This document shows positions 36,899-37,465 of a DNA stretch of 37,465 nt, one piece after another (the first letter of the stretch is position 1; every line of letters begins with the position of its first letter). The position numbers and the translations under genes are program-made. This DNA comes from Candidatus Cryptobacteroides merdigallinarum (GTDB taxonomy: Bacteria; Bacteroidota; Bacteroidia; Bacteroidales; UBA932): contig JADIMQ010000092.1 of the NCBI GenBank assembly GCA_017694655.1, positions 1 through 37,465 of the forward strand, read 5' to 3'. The notes under the pieces are model-generated. The model saw nothing but the letters and a program-made list of their open reading frames with translations. It was not told where the DNA came from and searched no databases.

Positions 36899-37465
36899 CT
36901 ACAAGGCAGGGATTACCGTCTCCATCCTGGTCCCGCGGGAGCCTTTGACCAGGATGGTGTTTCCTTTGACTGGGTGGCTTGTGAGGTAGGATGCAAGGTC
37001 TTTCGAGGTCAGGAAGAAGCCTGTAGCATGTCCGTTCCCGTCTTTCAGGACCACGGATGAGCATACGGTATCCCCCGGGCCGCACGGCAAGGCAGGTATC
37101 CTGCTGTCTGCCGTGGCTGCCGCTTTCCAGAATTCTTCACCGACAAAGAATGCTGTGGCGGCACCGAGGCTTTCCACCTTTCTGATGATTTTACTGTGCT
37201 CGGCAGCGGATTCACTCCCGAGCTCGAGCATGTCGCCCAGCAGGACACATTTGGTACCGGCACTTATTCCTGCAAAATTGTCCAGGGCGGCTTCCATGCT
37301 TGTAGGGTTGGCATTGTAGGCATCGACTATGAGGACATTTCCCTCTGTCCTGATCATCTGGGAACGGCTGTTTGCCGGAACATACGCGGCAATCGCCTTC
37401 GCGGCGTCGGCATGGCTGATCCCGAAATACTCTCCCACGGCGAGGGCTGCCATGACATTGTCGGC
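36899..37465 (-). CDS. murF: UDP-N-acetylmuramoyl-tripeptide--D-alanyl-D-alanine ligase, C-terminal part
   Basis: About 188 C-terminal residues are visible; the frame stays open to the right edge (ADNV before MAALAVGEYFG), so the gene continues outside and the ORF-track ATG at 37453 is internal. The segments RTEGNVLIVDAYNANPTSMEAAL and CVLLGDMLELG, and the ending LVKGSRGTRMETVI, are those of MurF, which adds D-Ala-D-Ala to the peptidoglycan precursor. The N-terminal and most of the ATP-binding domain are missing only because of the window boundary. Confidence 0.93.
   Translation of the reverse strand, partial: ADNVMAALAVGEYFGISHADAAKAIAAYVPANSRSQMIRTEGNVLIVDAYNANPTSMEAALDNFAGISAGTKCVLLGDMLELGSESAAEHSKIIRKVESLGAATAFFVGEEFWKAAATADSRIPALPCGPGDTVCSSVVLKDGNGHATGFFLTSKDLASYLTSHPVKGNTILVKGSRGTRMETVIPAL

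Noticed and set aside
36899-37453. murF starting at the ATG at 37453
   Set aside because: The frame stays open to the edge and the protein would lack most of MurF; the gene is cut by the window.

Overview
The window looks like a chromosomal segment of a fairly GC-rich Bacteroidales (phylum Bacteroidota). The evidence is a SusC/SusD pair, a one-protein hybrid two-component regulator (HTCS), CreD, a split 5'-nucleotidase, and repeated matches to the Bacteroidota -7 promoter element TAnnTTTG placed 8-58 bp before start codons. The genus cannot be fixed from this sequence. No rRNA, tRNA, CRISPR array, phage gene or transposase gene was seen.

Left part (1-8106). On the minus strand there is the start of a small membrane protein at the edge, an APH-fold kinase resembling sugar 1-kinases, a CBM9-like protein, and an MsbA-type ABC exporter. 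A divergent promoter pair separates these from a plus-strand run: a secreted alpha/beta hydrolase, an orphan HsdR N-terminal-domain protein whose promoter lies inside the hydrolase gene, a CCA-adding/poly(A) polymerase family enzyme, XerC, and the short ribosome hibernation factor HPF.

Accessory patch (8107-9351). Directly after hpf is an unusual modular repeat region surrounding an orphan vsr endonuclease gene. The repeats are built from hairpins and share GGGTGACCC-type ends. Two copies flank vsr, share an 83-bp identical block, and end in an extended inverted repeat, so vsr looks like cargo of a roughly 1.1-kb element. A third copy lies at 33618-33752.

Polysaccharide utilization locus (9352-24156). 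A secreted GH2 beta-galactosidase (minus strand) diverges from GH16 -> HTCS -> SusC -> SusD -> GH20 (plus strand). GH16 endo-activity with GH2 galactosidase and GH20 hexosaminidase suggests a beta-linked Gal/GlcNAc polymer such as poly-N-acetyllactosamine in mucin O-glycans, but this is inference. Between the HTCS stop codon and the susC promoter sits a perfect 17-bp direct repeat with a 21-bp period, a strong candidate HTCS operator. A degenerate version lies at nearly the same distance from the GH16 promoter.

Right part (24157-37465). holA, a NatA/NatB-like ABC exporter, a 5'-nucleotidase split into two genes and a heparinase II/III-like protein follow on the plus strand. A GT2 glycosyltransferase and YicC are on the minus strand. 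Then come repeat copy C, creD and glnS (plus), and the C-terminal part of murF (minus), which runs off the right edge.
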